This document shows positions 1 to 28,516 of a DNA stretch of 64,000 nt, in pieces. Source of the DNA: Owenia fusiformis (taxonomy: Eukaryota > Annelida > Polychaeta > Sabellida > Oweniidae); assembly GCA_903813345.2 (NCBI GenBank), contig CAIIXF020000001.1, positions 4,588,001 through 4,652,000 of the forward strand. The letters run 5' to 3'. Each line of letters starts with the position of its first letter. Positions within the stretch are counted from its first letter, which is position 1. A model generated the notes under the pieces. The model saw only the letters and a list, made by a program, of their open reading frames with translations. It did not search any database and was not told the DNA's origin. The translations under genes were made by a program, and so were the position numbers.

Positions 1-399
1 AATGAAGTTTATTTTTTGATATCTGCCAAATTTATTAGCTGCAAAATCATAATTTCTCAAATTTCATGAAATTAACTAGGGGGTCATTAACAGAAATTTT
101 GTAGAGTGACGAATTAGTAAATCAATTGTTGTAACCATGGATATAATGACGTCACAGTTAGAGAATAATGGATTTTATGAATTAAACTAAGAAGTTTCTG
201 TTAATGGCCCCCAGGAGTACAGGATATAAAAGTACATATAACTGCTTGATTTTCCCTACATTTTTTCTCAAACATGTGAAACTTCTCATTTAAACATTTT
301 AGAAAAATATTTTCTCATGTTGTCAACAAGTGTTCATCACCTAATTGCACCGAATCTACCAATACATACAAAATTATATAATAAATATTAGTTCTATAC
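1..399. other. Hsp70 intron, incomplete
   Basis: Sequence downstream (minus sense) of the donor at 400. AT-rich, with no exon recognised. The next Hsp70 exon must lie beyond the left edge. Confidence 0.7.
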
Positions 400-3300
400 C
401 TGCTCCGTAAGCTACAGCCTCGTCAGGGTTGATGCTTTTGTTTAATTCCTTGCCATTGAAAAAATCTTGCAGAAGCTTCTGGATCTTAGGAATACGTGTT
501 GATCCTCCCACCAACACAATATCATGGACTCCACCCTTGTCGAGCTGAATATAAAAAAAAGTCGATTAGATATTATGAAATAAAAAACATATGTTAAGAA
601 TTAACTCAATGGAATTTTGCAAATGTATTTAAAAACCATGAAATTTAGTACTGAAGTATGTTAATATATGTTAGGTAGCATCAGACATCCAAGGAAGAAT
701 ATGTAACATTAACCAGTTAAGGTTTTCAGTAACTGCATATATGCAGGAGCTCTCCTCATTTACTACCTAACATTTACTATATCACTGCATTGCATGGTAC
801 GTTATACTATATCTTGTATATATCAACATTTGCTCACCTGTCAAATCCCCAAAATTAAATTTGAAGAAATTCTTCAGAAGAAAACAGGATTTATTTTTGC
901 AAGAGATTTCACTGGTTACAATAGTAATTCTATTCTTATTGTCTTCAATGGACATTGCAGTCATACGTGTCTCGGACTCTCCAAGGATGGATAAGCACCT
1001 CGACTTTTCACATGTCAAATTCAGTTTTTCTAATTGTTTTATTTTTATTGTCTTCAATGGACATTGCAGTCATTCGTGTCTCGGACTCTCCAAGGATGGA
1101 TAAGCACCTCGACTTTTCACAACATGTCAAATTCAGTTTTTCCAATTGTTTTATTCTTTATTGTCTTCAAGGGATATTGCAGCCATTCGTGTCTTGGACT
1201 CTCCAAAGATGGATAAGCACCTTGACTTTTCACGACATGTCTACGTGTAGTTTGAGATCAAACATATAACCCTTACAGGACACTTCACACTGGGTTTGTG
1301 ACTGTAATTAGGTCTAAAATCAATTAGAGAATTCTAAAAGGAGAAAGTGATGATTCACTTAAGATTGCAGGTGATTGATCAAGACTTATGATCTAGTTCA
1401 ACATTCTGCATCCATGTGATTGTGTAAATAAAAGATAACTAGAAAGAAATATAAAATGGTTTGCTTTATAAATGGTTAGAATTTTAGTTCTACTCTTGGT
1501 ATGTCTTCCAAGGAGACATCTGGCATTTGCATCTCAAACCCTTTAAAAAGACTGGCAAAGTTTCCAATTTTTTAACTTCACCTTTACATAACACTCCAAA
1601 CTGTGGGTCTGTGACTGTAATGTAAATGCAATTAGAGAATTCTAAAAGCAGAATCCATAAAGCAAGTCTTGAGTTAGTCAAACATTCTAATCACATTGTG
1701 TTAATACTTGTATGACTTTAAGTACTTTATGTCATAAAACTCGGCAAGAACTTCTTCAAGCCTGTTATTATAAGCATGTGTTTAACTTCGCAACTTCTTT
1801 GTTGATTGTCTAATTATTGACAATGCATGAGTTACTAATAACTAGACAACTGAAACTGATCATAGTCTTTTTTAACTTGTTGACCTTTTGACTGTTTGAA
1901 AGTGGACTTATCCAACTTAGTCAAGAATGAAGACAACTTCTTTTATGGCGTAATACTTACTACCTAATGTCCTTAGTTTATAAGCTTAGAAGTACAGTGC
2001 AGTTCGTACTCTTGGCCTAGATTTTTACCTTTAAAAACAATATAAAAAAAACATGAGAAAATCATAATACATACCTTGGCATCTCTGAGAGATTTTTCCA
2101 CAGGCTCCAAAGTTCCACGGAAGAGATCAGCACAAAGTTCTTCAAAACGAGCTCTGGTGATGCTAGTGTAGAAATCATTTCCTTCAAAGAGGGAATCAAT
2201 CTCAATACTGGCTTGGGAGCTTGATGAGAGGGTTCTCTTCGCACGTTCACAGGCTGTTCTGAGACGTCTCACTGCACGCTTATTCTCAGAAATGTCCTTC
2301 TTGTTCTTACGCTTGAATTCCTGGATGAAATGGTTCACCATACGATTGTCAAAGTCCTCGCCACCCAAATGGGTATCCCCGGAAGTAGATTTTACTTCAA
2401 AGATTCCATCTTCAATGGTTAAGATAGAGACGTCGAAGGTTCCACCTCCTAAATCAAAGATGAGTACATTGCGTTCTCCACCAACTTTTTTGTCAAGACC
2501 ATAAGCAATAGCAGCTGCTGTAGGTTCGTTAATGATACGTAGGATGTTCATCCCAGAGATGGTTCCAGCATCCTTAGTTGCTTGTCGCTGAGAGTCATTG
2601 AAGTAGGCTGGGACTGTAACTACAGCACTGTTTACTGTCTGAAAGAAAAATGTGTATGTTTTAGGAGCAAAAACAATGCAACTGAAAATGATTTTACATT
2701 TATTGCACTGGGATTTCTCACTAATTTGTACACCTAAAGGTCATCATTTCATGATTTTTGCAGTTAGTGGGAGAAGGCAACTTACCTTTCCAAGATAAGC
2801 TTCTGCAGTCTCCTTCATTTTTACAAGAACCATTGATGAGATCTCTTCGGGGAAAAATGTTTTATTTTCCCCTTTGTATTCTACTGAAATCTTTGGTTTG
2901 GTTCCCTCGTCAACTATGTTGAATGACCAAGTCTTCCTGTCAGCCTGAACTGTAGGGTCATTGAACTTGCGCCCAATGAGTCGCTTGGCATCTGAAATAA
3001 ATAATCAACAAAATGTTATTATCATGGTGATCAATGAAAAAGACATGACTGAACTCTAAAAATTATTATCCACAGTTTAACAATTAATTTTGGATACAGT
3101 TCCTGCAGTTTATGACTGAGTACCAATGATGCCATGATCAACCCGTAGACAAACCCATTAGCAGACTACAGTAAACATGTCTTATCAAAACGTTACTTGG
3201 ACCAGCTAAAAGTGATTGGATTGGCTGGTATTCACACTTTTGTTTTTTTTAATGTGAAAGTCTAGTATGCCACTGAAAAAATATAAGTTGATATATGACT

Positions 3301-3573
3301 AAATGAATACTACATTCTTGCAACCATAAAGCATAGGGGCAATACAATAGAGAAGATCAGTTTTTGATACATACCAAATACGGTGTTTGTGGGGTTCATT
3401 GCAACTTGATTCTTGGCAGCATCTCCGATGAGTCGCTCTGAATCTGTGAATGCTACATAACTGGGAGTGGTACGGTTTCCCTGGTCGTTTGCAATGATTT
3501 CAACTTTTCCATGCTGGAACACACCGACACAGGAGTATGTTGTTCCCAAATCTATTCCTATCGCCTTCGCCAT
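400..3573 (-). CDS. HSPA8: Cytosolic Hsp70/Hsc70, N-terminal two-thirds (gene runs off left edge)
   Basis: ATP-driven cytosolic/nuclear chaperone of the Hsp70 family. Coding exons on the minus strand: 3573-3375, 2991-2786, 2638-2075, 544-400, all with AG acceptors and GT donors, giving 371 codons plus one base. This covers essentially the whole nucleotide-binding domain. Visible signatures: GIDLGTTYS near residue 6 (phosphate loop), [12 protein letters not shown] (Hsp70 signature 2), [11 protein letters not shown] (signature 3), plus [15 protein letters not shown]. No signal peptide or transit peptide, so the protein is a cytosolic type rather than BiP or mortalin. The start is the ATG at 3573, eleven bases inside its exon and preceded by an untranslated first exon. 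Substrate-binding domain and C-terminal tail lie outside the window. Presence of introns argues for a cognate (Hsc70-like) gene; the heat-shock element upstream suggests it may also be inducible. Exact orthology to HSPA8 is inferred from similarity recalled from memory. Confidence 0.95.
945..1240. repeat. Three-copy tandem repeat, ~110-116 bp, in an Hsp70 intron
   Basis: The block beginning TTGTCTTCAATGGACATTGC recurs at about 948, 1047 and 1161, each followed by a near-identical stretch containing CTCCAAGGATGGATAAGCACC. It creates overlapping short plus-strand ORFs that are artefacts of the repeat. It lies in the intron between coding exons 2638-2075 and 544-400; the rest of this intron shows only a weak internal duplication (around 1260-1370 against 1560-1660). 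Confidence 0.8.
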
Positions 3574-3654
3574 TTTTGTTTTTTCTGAAATGAGTAAATG
3601 AAGTTTAGACTTGCAGTACTTCCTGCAATTCATATCGATAAGCCTGGGGTTCAT

Positions 3655-3939
3655 TAGTTCAACAAGTTAAACCCAATACCACGGCTTTCATTTATTAATC
3701 TGAATGTTCTTGTTGCCGTGGTTGGGTTTAACTTCCGTGCTATGCTTTCATTTGTTGCAAATTCTCACTATCAGTTATTAATTAAACGCGCATGGAATTC
3801 CATGCGCTATCATAGGCCACCATTAAATCTTTTGCATCAAGGGCCGAATCGGCACGGACGTTAAACCTAGGGCGGGCCACAAGATATGTCAGATAAGAAA
3901 TATATAAAAGGCCCAGACTAGGTTTAACTTGTTGAACTA
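3655..3939. mobile_element. 285-bp inverted-repeat transposon (MITE) with 9-bp target duplication
   Basis: Ends are inverted repeats starting TAGTTCAACAAGTTAAACC; the right end is the reverse complement with one mismatch. Flanks 3646-3654 and 3940-3948 are both GGGGTTCAT, a 9-bp target-site duplication. It sits in intron 1 of the Hsp70 gene. No coding capacity is visible, so it is non-autonomous. A 9-bp duplication fits Mutator-like elements, but the superfamily is not established. Confidence 0.85.
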
Positions 3940-4404
3940 GGGGTTCATAATCAATCCATAAGATGGGTGTAGTTCTGAACTTTTGAGTTCAGATTTTTCA
4001 AATCACACTTGTGTACTAAAATCTTGCTGTTGAAAATAAGCCTGCTAGCTAACTAGCCTAGCATGTAGCCTACATTTTAAAACCCCAAGATTTCAATGGG
4101 GGCATGAAACCAGTGATTTGATCCAAAAATTTAATATTATTTGTGGTCATGATTATGATTATATAATCAAGAGAAATTCTCTGTGTGCTAGAAATCAAAT
4201 GTTATATGAAAAATGCTATGACGTCTCCAAAGAATAGAGATTATATTCGCACGTGCTCATGATGAACAATGAAACCGGCATGATGATGATGACCGGCAAA
4301 TCCCCACTTTGTGATTTTACATATTTTCTTAAGTTCAGCACACTTAATCAAACACTTTCGTGACATTAAATTCATCAAAATAGTACATAAGTATGTCAAC
4401 TTAC

Positions 4405-4482
4405 CTTTTGTTGCACTTCCTTAAACTTGAATAAAAGAAATTTCAGTTAAAATCACTATCACCAAATATTGAGTTCTAGAAA
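4405..4482 (-). other. Untranslated first exon of the Hsp70 gene
   Basis: On the minus strand a donor (AAG|GTAAG) lies at 4405/4404 and joins well to the acceptor before 3584, whose exon carries the ATG. The upstream limit (~4482) is placed about 27 bases below the TATA box at 4509-4516 and is therefore an estimate. The 820-bp intron between contains a 285-bp inverted-repeat transposon (3655-3939). Confidence 0.7.
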
Positions 4483-4508
4483 AAGCGACCGAATAAATGT
4501 TCCACAGA

Positions 4509-4553
4509 TATTTATACCCTGGAAATGACGTAGAATCAAAGAATTTTCTGGAA
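4509..4553 (-). promoter_or_regulatory. Hsp70 core promoter: TATA box and heat-shock element
   Basis: Minus strand reads TATAAATA at 4516-4509. Immediately upstream, 4541-4553 reads GAATTTTCTGGAA, a perfect GAAnnTTCnnGAA trimer bound by HSF in known heat-shock promoters. A CRE-like TGACGT at 4526-4531 lies between them. A weaker HSE-like stretch is at 4591-4603. The palindromic ATTGGCCAAT at 4615-4624 offers a CCAAT box on both strands, and another CCAAT is at 4565-4569. Spacing (TATA about 30 from the inferred start, HSE 25-35 further) is typical of Hsp70 promoters. Confidence 0.85.
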
Positions 4554-5059
4554 CCTGTTTTTAATCCAATCAAAAACGTCGAATCTTAGTGAAACTTTTG
4601 AAACAGCAATTTTCATTGGCCAATGAGTTAAAAAAATTCCAACTTTATGTCACTATATTTCGGGGAAATCTTGAAAGTATTACATTTGTAAATAAGATAT
4701 GTAATGCGAATAAATAATTATCAAAACATTCCTTGAGCAAAAATTATATTTAGCTCCTAAAAATGAATCATTGTCGTTAAAATCAATTTCTTATTTATTC
4801 TTTCGAGCGTTTATTTCCATCAAAGTTCTTCGTTTAGATACCTGCGGGCTATTCCAAGATGCGCGTTAACTCGTATTATGCTCAACCTATAACAGAGTTA
4901 TGCTCATTGTTTGAGTAACTCAGATGATATTTTAATTAGAACTTATGTAAATAAGCTAATTTCCATTAGATATATTTCAATTTTCAATGGCTTATTTATA
5001 AAAAAAAACACAAATGTCGACTGATATAAATAAAACTGAAGGGGAGTAAAACGGTGTAA

Positions 5060-5083
5060 TTGGCGGGAAATTTGGCGGGAAAA
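5060..5083 (+). promoter_or_regulatory. Tandem E2F-type sites in the MCM6 promoter
   Basis: TTGGCGGGAAA at 5060-5070 is followed directly by TTTGGCGGGAAAA at 5071-5083. Both match the E2F consensus TTTSSCGC/GCGGGAAA. They end 55 bases before the MCM6 ATG (5139) with an ACGTCA half-CRE next to them. E2F control of MCM genes at G1/S is well established in animals; the assignment here rests on motif and position. No TATA box is evident for this gene. Confidence 0.85.
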
Positions 5084-5138
5084 CGTCATTGTTGTCAACA
5101 AAGTCCATGTGAAGTTTTAAACTTTTGGAATTAACGCC

Positions 5139-22688
<17,550 letters not shown>

Positions 22689-24498
22689 ACAAAGAGAGTG
22701 ACATTGTGGAAATTGACTGTGCGGGTATTCAACATATAACATGTATGTTAATGTAGGAACATTGATCAAGACATCGTATAAAATATGTGGTACAAAGAGT
22801 ACCAAAAATGGAAATCAGGATTTCAGTGCTTAATGTCCATGTTCGTTAGTTTCATCAGAACTTTTTTCTTACTAATGTAAATAGAACAAACCCATTATGC
22901 AGTGACAATGTTGCAGTTGATAACAGATATTTTTCTTAATGAATGGAAAGGTGTGTTGATATTTTTATTATGATATTTTGAACACATATCTTGTATTGAA
23001 TAGCTTCCCAGCTAGGTAACACAGCTTTGTGAAAGAAATGCTACATTTGAATCAAGTTACTAATTCTACTGCAAACATTGTAAAGCATTTGTATTTGTTT
23101 GTATATATTTATTATTTTTTTGCGATTGTAAATACTACAGTGTACATTGCCAAAAAATCATGATTCAAATCTGATAGGAAGTTCATTTTCTGATATATTT
23201 TCTCTGTATATTTTATAAAAAAGACATGAATGAAAAATACTGAAATTGTACATACTAGTATTAAACATGTAATAAAGACATGTAAAATATAATTGAATAT
23301 GATTTGTTTCCATTTGTGTGCTAATAAACCAGAGACAATGCTGAAATGCAGCTTAGTCTATGTGAGCCTCCCATCATACAGCTGTGATTGGTTAGAATAA
23401 GAGATAGGTATAGAAATGAATTTGATATCAAATCACGTATGCCTTGTTTTCCATATAAGACATGAGAGAAAATTTTGAAATTCAGTATTCCATCAAAATA
23501 TCTCTGAAAGGCTACTTCTTATCCAAAATTCAAAATTGGATTTGCAAGAAGTATTCTATTAAAAAAGCATCACTTTTATAAGGACATATCTAGGCATTGT
23601 CCTGCCTAAAATTATGTCTACATTTTTCAAACTTGGTGTTTTGATCTGATTAAAGAATATCTAGTCCTCAATGTCTTGATCCCAGCAAAATAATTTCAAG
23701 TCATTCAGATAGTTTCTAAAGTATGCTGATTTTATGTATGTTGAAGGCAGAATAAGAGATACGGTTGTGGTAAATTGCAATAGCATTTATAATTGCCCTA
23801 CCAAATGTATTCCTTACCACCATAAATGGATCCCAAAATATCATTGATATCTCATCAAATTGTTAAGTTACTTAAAATTACTAGTAAGATTTGGAAAAAT
23901 AAATTCATAGAAATTGAACATAAATGTAAACAATTACTTTTTCTTGAAGTAAGTTTGATTTAAGAAAAATATAGACTGAAGAGCAGGGGTAATATTGTCG
24001 AATACACCCCGCAGGGCTAGGCACAAACGTTTTCTGTACTCCAAATGACCGAAGGGAGTGAGGGGTTCGAAAGCTTTTGTGCCTAGCCCCAAGGGGTGTA
24101 TTCAACAATATTACCCCTGCTCTGAGGTCTGAGGCCGTTATGACGTCACACATTACACGTATTACCAGGGGTTTTGTTTGTGAATATACCCCGTGTGAAA
24201 TGTTGACTTTGTTCAGAGTTTATTAGAAGGCGTGAATACAGTCATGTTCGAATTTTGCATTAAAGACTTGAAAAGGAATGAGAGCGAGCGGGGAATATTC
24301 TAGAATTCACTAAAGAACATATCATACAATGATACTAGTAGTTAATTTTTCATAGAACTCTTAGAGGTTCATTTTTTTAACATAGAGATAGGTTCATCTT
24401 GGAAAATCAAAACAATTTTTTGGAATGGTTGTTCTAATTCTGCCTTTAATTCTTCAATCTGGAACAAAATTATTTGTAAAAAGTTAAAGGAGTATGAT
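22689..24498 (+). other. MCM6 3' UTR and convergent spacer
   Basis: The likely MCM6 poly(A) signal is AATAAA at 23271-23276, giving a ~600-base 3' UTR. From there to 24498 the spacer separates MCM6 from the convergent minus-strand gene; it holds the palindromic element at 23966-24215, and a minus-strand AATAAA (24224-24219) that could end the neighbouring transcript. Otherwise AT-rich without recognised genes. Confidence 0.6.
23966..24215 (+). mobile_element. Palindromic transposon-like element, copy 1
   Basis: Inverted arms: AGAGCAGGGGTAATATTGTC (from 23980) pairs with GACAATATTACCCCTGCTCT-like sequence ending at 24123, and GGGCTAGGCACAAA pairs with TTTTGTGCCTAGCCC. The middle reads GAGTGAGGGGTTCGAA. 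A second copy in the opposite orientation is at about 47690-47970. Confidence 0.75.
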
Positions 24499-26187
24499 TT
24501 AGACTATTGATTGTATGCATCCATTTTCCTCACATGTAGCTATAGCACTATTACTTGAATACCTCACTTCCATTGGATTTACTGTATGTTTTCCATTGAA
24601 ACAAAACCCTGCCATGTATGAATTGATTGTCTCATCATAAAATGCCATTTTATGAAGTCTGAAGTCTGCTCCACATGCTTTACATCTGAAGTTTGTCCCT
24701 TCCTTGTCCTGGGTACGTATCTCTACCTTTGATGTGGGGTGTCGTATTATACAATGTGTCTCCTCGTTCAGTTTAAACTTACGATGACACCTAACGCAAT
24801 GACCATGCTGGGGAGGTACAGAGGCATGACGTGGGAATAATACACCAAGTGCTATAACACATTTTCTGTCCCCGTCATATAGGCACTTTAGCAATGTTTG
24901 TTTCAATGTCTCACCATCCATGTCCTGCAGTAAGTCAGTCAAACGAACACATTCATTACTAATGTGAGCATATTTTATTGTTGAGATATCCATTTGAGAT
25001 TTTCTCTTGCTGATCATCATCTTGCCATCGATTGCATTTGCAGTTGTAGGTTTTAACCCATTTGCACATGGTTGTGGCTTTATTGCATTTGAGCCTGGCT
25101 GAGGTTTTATCTCATTTACACCTGATTCGGGCTTTATTCCATTTGAATTTGATTTTAACGGTAAGCCATTTCCACTTAGTTGTAGATTCATTCCATTTGG
25201 TCTCAATTGTGGATTAATTGAATTTGCATTTCCAGTTGGATGATCCTTTATTTCTTTGGTGACCCCACTCTTCTTTGTCAAGTCTGTTTCGATAGCAGGC
25301 TTTACTTCATTTAATGTAGAGTCAAGTTGTGTTGAAGCTACATTTTGGTAAGGGTCATGTGTAATCATTTGGTTCATAGTTTGTGTAATTCCTTGACTGT
25401 TGGAATCAGAAAATGTAGGACTCTTATTTCTGGTGGCTGGATCTCCAGTTTTACCAGCTGGACCGTGATACAGAGGGTCAGTGTCATTCTGGATATGTCT
25501 TAGTGTATATGGCAGAGCATAGTACATTATCTCACTATGTGGTAGATTATCTCTTTTAGAACTGATTTGGTGGTGATTCTGTTGTTGCAAATTGTGTTTT
25601 TGTGGATTGTGCCGAGAGAGATTGTTCCATTGTGGATTGTCTTGCATTTGGTTGTATTTGTTTGGATTGTACTGATACATCTTTGATTCATAAGCCTGAT
25701 CTCCAGCTGGTTTTACCAAGTCTGCAGTCATTCGTTTAAAGTACATTTCCTCAGCTTCTTTCCCATGTGGAACCATATGGGTATAAGTTTTGTTAGGAAA
25801 CACAGTCATCCTTTCTTGTTCAGAACTATTCTGGTGATTCAAGTCATTATGAGACATATTGTCCTTTTGAATCATACCTTTATCTTGTGTATGTATCCTT
25901 TCACTCACTTTGTATTCCTTATGCCCAGGGATGCCAGCAACCGGTTGTGAATTTGACATCTGTTTGTAGGTAATAAAACCCTGCTTTGAATAATCCCAGG
26001 ATGGATGTTCATTAATATCTGTATATGGAGGATTGGATTGGACTTTATCCCTAATTTCTGTTGCTTGAGCTATTGGTTTAAAATATGATCCGTGATTATC
26101 TAACGCCATCTGATCAACTGGCTTAAATTGTGACATGATGTCCGTTCCTTTGTAGTTGATCAGCTTAGTGTAGTATACCCCATGCAA
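24499..26187 (-). CDS. Uncharacterised intronless gene: low-complexity protein with C-terminal Cys/His cluster
   Basis: 562 residues from the first ATG; a second in-frame ATG at codon 18 (MSQFKPVDQMALD) is an equally plausible start. I do not recognise the family. Residues ~1-325 are polar, rich in Asn, Gln, His, Lys and Pro. Residues ~326-380 carry about six degenerate ten-residue repeats of NGIKPQPGSN type. The C-terminal ~150 residues look folded: a helical stretch (CVRLTDLLQDMDGETLKQ), then a probable zinc-binding cluster with C464-x2-C467, H478, C479, H483, C502-x2-C505, C529 and H534. No signal peptide or membrane segment. The gene is convergent with MCM6. Absence of introns amid intron-rich neighbours suggests retroposition or an ancestrally intronless gene. 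Codon usage and uninterrupted length support a real gene. Confidence 0.8.
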   Translation of the reverse strand: MHGVYYTKLINYKGTDIMSQFKPVDQMALDNHGSYFKPIAQATEIRDKVQSNPPYTDINEHPSWDYSKQGFITYKQMSNSQPVAGIPGHKEYKVSERIHTQDKGMIQKDNMSHNDLNHQNSSEQERMTVFPNKTYTHMVPHGKEAEEMYFKRMTADLVKPAGDQAYESKMYQYNPNKYNQMQDNPQWNNLSRHNPQKHNLQQQNHHQISSKRDNLPHSEIMYYALPYTLRHIQNDTDPLYHGPAGKTGDPATRNKSPTFSDSNSQGITQTMNQMITHDPYQNVASTQLDSTLNEVKPAIETDLTKKSGVTKEIKDHPTGNANSINPQLRPNGMNLQLSGNGLPLKSNSNGIKPESGVNEIKPQPGSNAIKPQPCANGLKPTTANAIDGKMMISKRKSQMDISTIKYAHISNECVRLTDLLQDMDGETLKQTLLKCLYDGDRKCVIALGVLFPRHASVPPQHGHCVRCHRKFKLNEETHCIIRHPTSKVEIRTQDKEGTNFRCKACGADFRLHKMAFYDETINSYMAGFCFNGKHTVNPMEVRYSSNSAIATCEENGCIQSIV

Positions 26188-28516
26188 CTTATTTACAATA
26201 CTATACTTGAGAGGAATGATACTACTACAGTATATGAACTTAGTTCCACTTGTATTCAGTTTAACATTTATACTGGTACTATCCTATGTAATGACAGCTT
26301 TGGCATTATACACATCAAGTATTGATCACTTATATTTGTAATTCATTAAAAGTGGTACTTATAATCTTGGAGTTCTGCATTGATAATACTCTTATTTAGT
26401 TTAGTTTGATAATTGAGTCACTGTCAGAATTAAGTACTAATTAATATTTTTCATTTATTTTTTTCATTTATCATAATCACTATCAATTTTCTGATATGTT
26501 TCTCCATTGTTGTGTTGGCTCTTGATGCAAAAACTCCTTCTTTCAGTTATTGATATCCAGCAGGTATATCAAGTTACAGTATTTTTAGCCCTTTGATGTT
26601 CTTGCACTAAGCACTTTTATAGATTTAAAGATTTAAAACTTGAGATTTTTTAAAACATTATTTGAACTATGGGCTAACAAATACCAGAATAACATAACGA
26701 AGTGAATGTCTGTTTGGATATTTGAAAGAGATATGTTAACATTTGACGTATCCGTTTAGTTCCTTTAAGCTCTTTAAAAGATTTATCAAAGTGCAATATT
26801 TTCTTAAGCTAGGGTAATATGACAAGGTTGTTTGGTTAAGTGAATAGATTGTATAATTAAAGGATTATATCTGACTTTTGCCAGTTGGTTCGTGCTAATC
26901 TTTAAGTGCCAGCGCTATATACACAGACTTGATAGCGCAATTTCTATCTCTTGCATTCCTTTGTTGGGCACAGGGGCAATTCTGACCTCAGAAATAATAT
27001 CATTACAGTGTTTTATTACACTTTTGGCTCCAGACCACTTGAGTTTGTTAAATATTTGAAAGTCTTCTTGTTACTTGGGCTGACTCCATGAAGGATACTT
27101 CAAAGAGCTGCATAAGTATATGACCCTTTGATACTGTTTCTATAGCCTGTGTATCTTTTATAACTGGAATTATCAGTGGTGCACAACATCAAGTCGAAGA
27201 TTGTCTAACAAATGATACCAGTTTAGTGCACATTATCATATATTTAATATATTTATATATTTAATTTGTAGTATGTGCACCAGACTGATACAAACATTGA
27301 TATTGGGCGCCATAAGGGGTACCATAAAAAAGTAAATAAGTACTGCAAATTAACCATATATGCACTTAAAGAAAGTTGAGTCTTTTATTTGGTGCTGCAC
27401 ATCAGACTGCTATCCATATGGATGCCTTAAGTCTTGTCATAAAATGATTATTGCACTGGCATCTCAATGTTAAACCATCTTTAAATTGATACTATGCATC
27501 AGACTGATATTTGTATGGATTGCCATTAGATGGGACGATGCATAGTGCTGGTATTTATTTTATTATTTTAAGCTGTAAAAGTGAATGCAGCATAGGCTGA
27601 GAATCCATAAAAACTTACAGCTCACATTATATTTCAAATAATCTGCATTCTTGAATACATAACCAATTATTGTTATTTTAACCCGAGTATTTTAAGATTC
27701 AGTGAAATTAATGATGCGCAGCATTAAGTGTTAATTTTAGGGAACAACACCTGGAAGGAATGATCATTCCATAATGCATTGAGTCATGGGCTTAAATTCT
27801 TTTCACACATTACAGAATATTCTTTACCATGTCACCTTTCACATTTCAAGATACAAAATCACTAAAACAACATTTTTTCAATGAAACTTATTGCAAGGGT
27901 CAAATTGGCAAAGCATCAATTTCAATCTGTAGAGTCAACTTGTCACCTTGACATCCACATAAGGAGTGACCTTGAATGTGGTGATATAATGCACTGCAGT
28001 TATATGAAATACTGTGTACGGATTGGCTGGAACATGGGGCCCGCCCACCCCTACCCTTGGGGCCAAGAAAATAATTTTAGGGCCCAAAAAAGTAATTGGA
28101 CCCAAAAATCTGAAGGGCCTCATTAAAGTGTGACTTTTTGGGCATAACTTGGCCTTTTAGGGCTTTTTTAGGCCAAATTATCAAAACATCATGGGCCTTA
28201 ATTATTTTTTTAATTGATATGTACCCCCCTTTGTTAGCCTCTGCATAAGCCAGTGCTTATTCAGGTCAAATGTCATATGGTTAGTGTTGACCAATGACCA
28301 TTCAAACTATGAAACCCCTGCAAAATTCATATATTATGAAGATCTATCAAATATCCTTTTCAATTATTCATAGATGTCGCCATATACCTATGAATTATAG
28401 GTGGCGTACTTCTCAAGATGGTGGATTGAAAATAGAGAAATACTTTTTTCTGGGACATTCGATTGAATTTTGATGGATTATGAATGTTAACAAATGTAGG
28501 TAACGAATTTGCAGCG
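26188..28516. other. Intergenic spacer
   Basis: Separates the divergent unknown gene and the NIPA-like gene. No exon recognised. A degenerate motif (TGCA.CAGACTGATAT-like) recurs near 27286, 27403 and 27496, perhaps an old ~100-bp tandem repeat. A GGCC/GGGCC-rich patch is at 28038-28180. The promoter of the NIPA-like gene should lie just before 28517, but no clear TATA box is seen. Confidence 0.55.

Noticed and set aside
782-1269. Overlapping short ORFs on both strands near 0.8-1.3 kb
   Set aside because: They fall in a three-copy tandem repeat inside an Hsp70 intron and show no protein family features.
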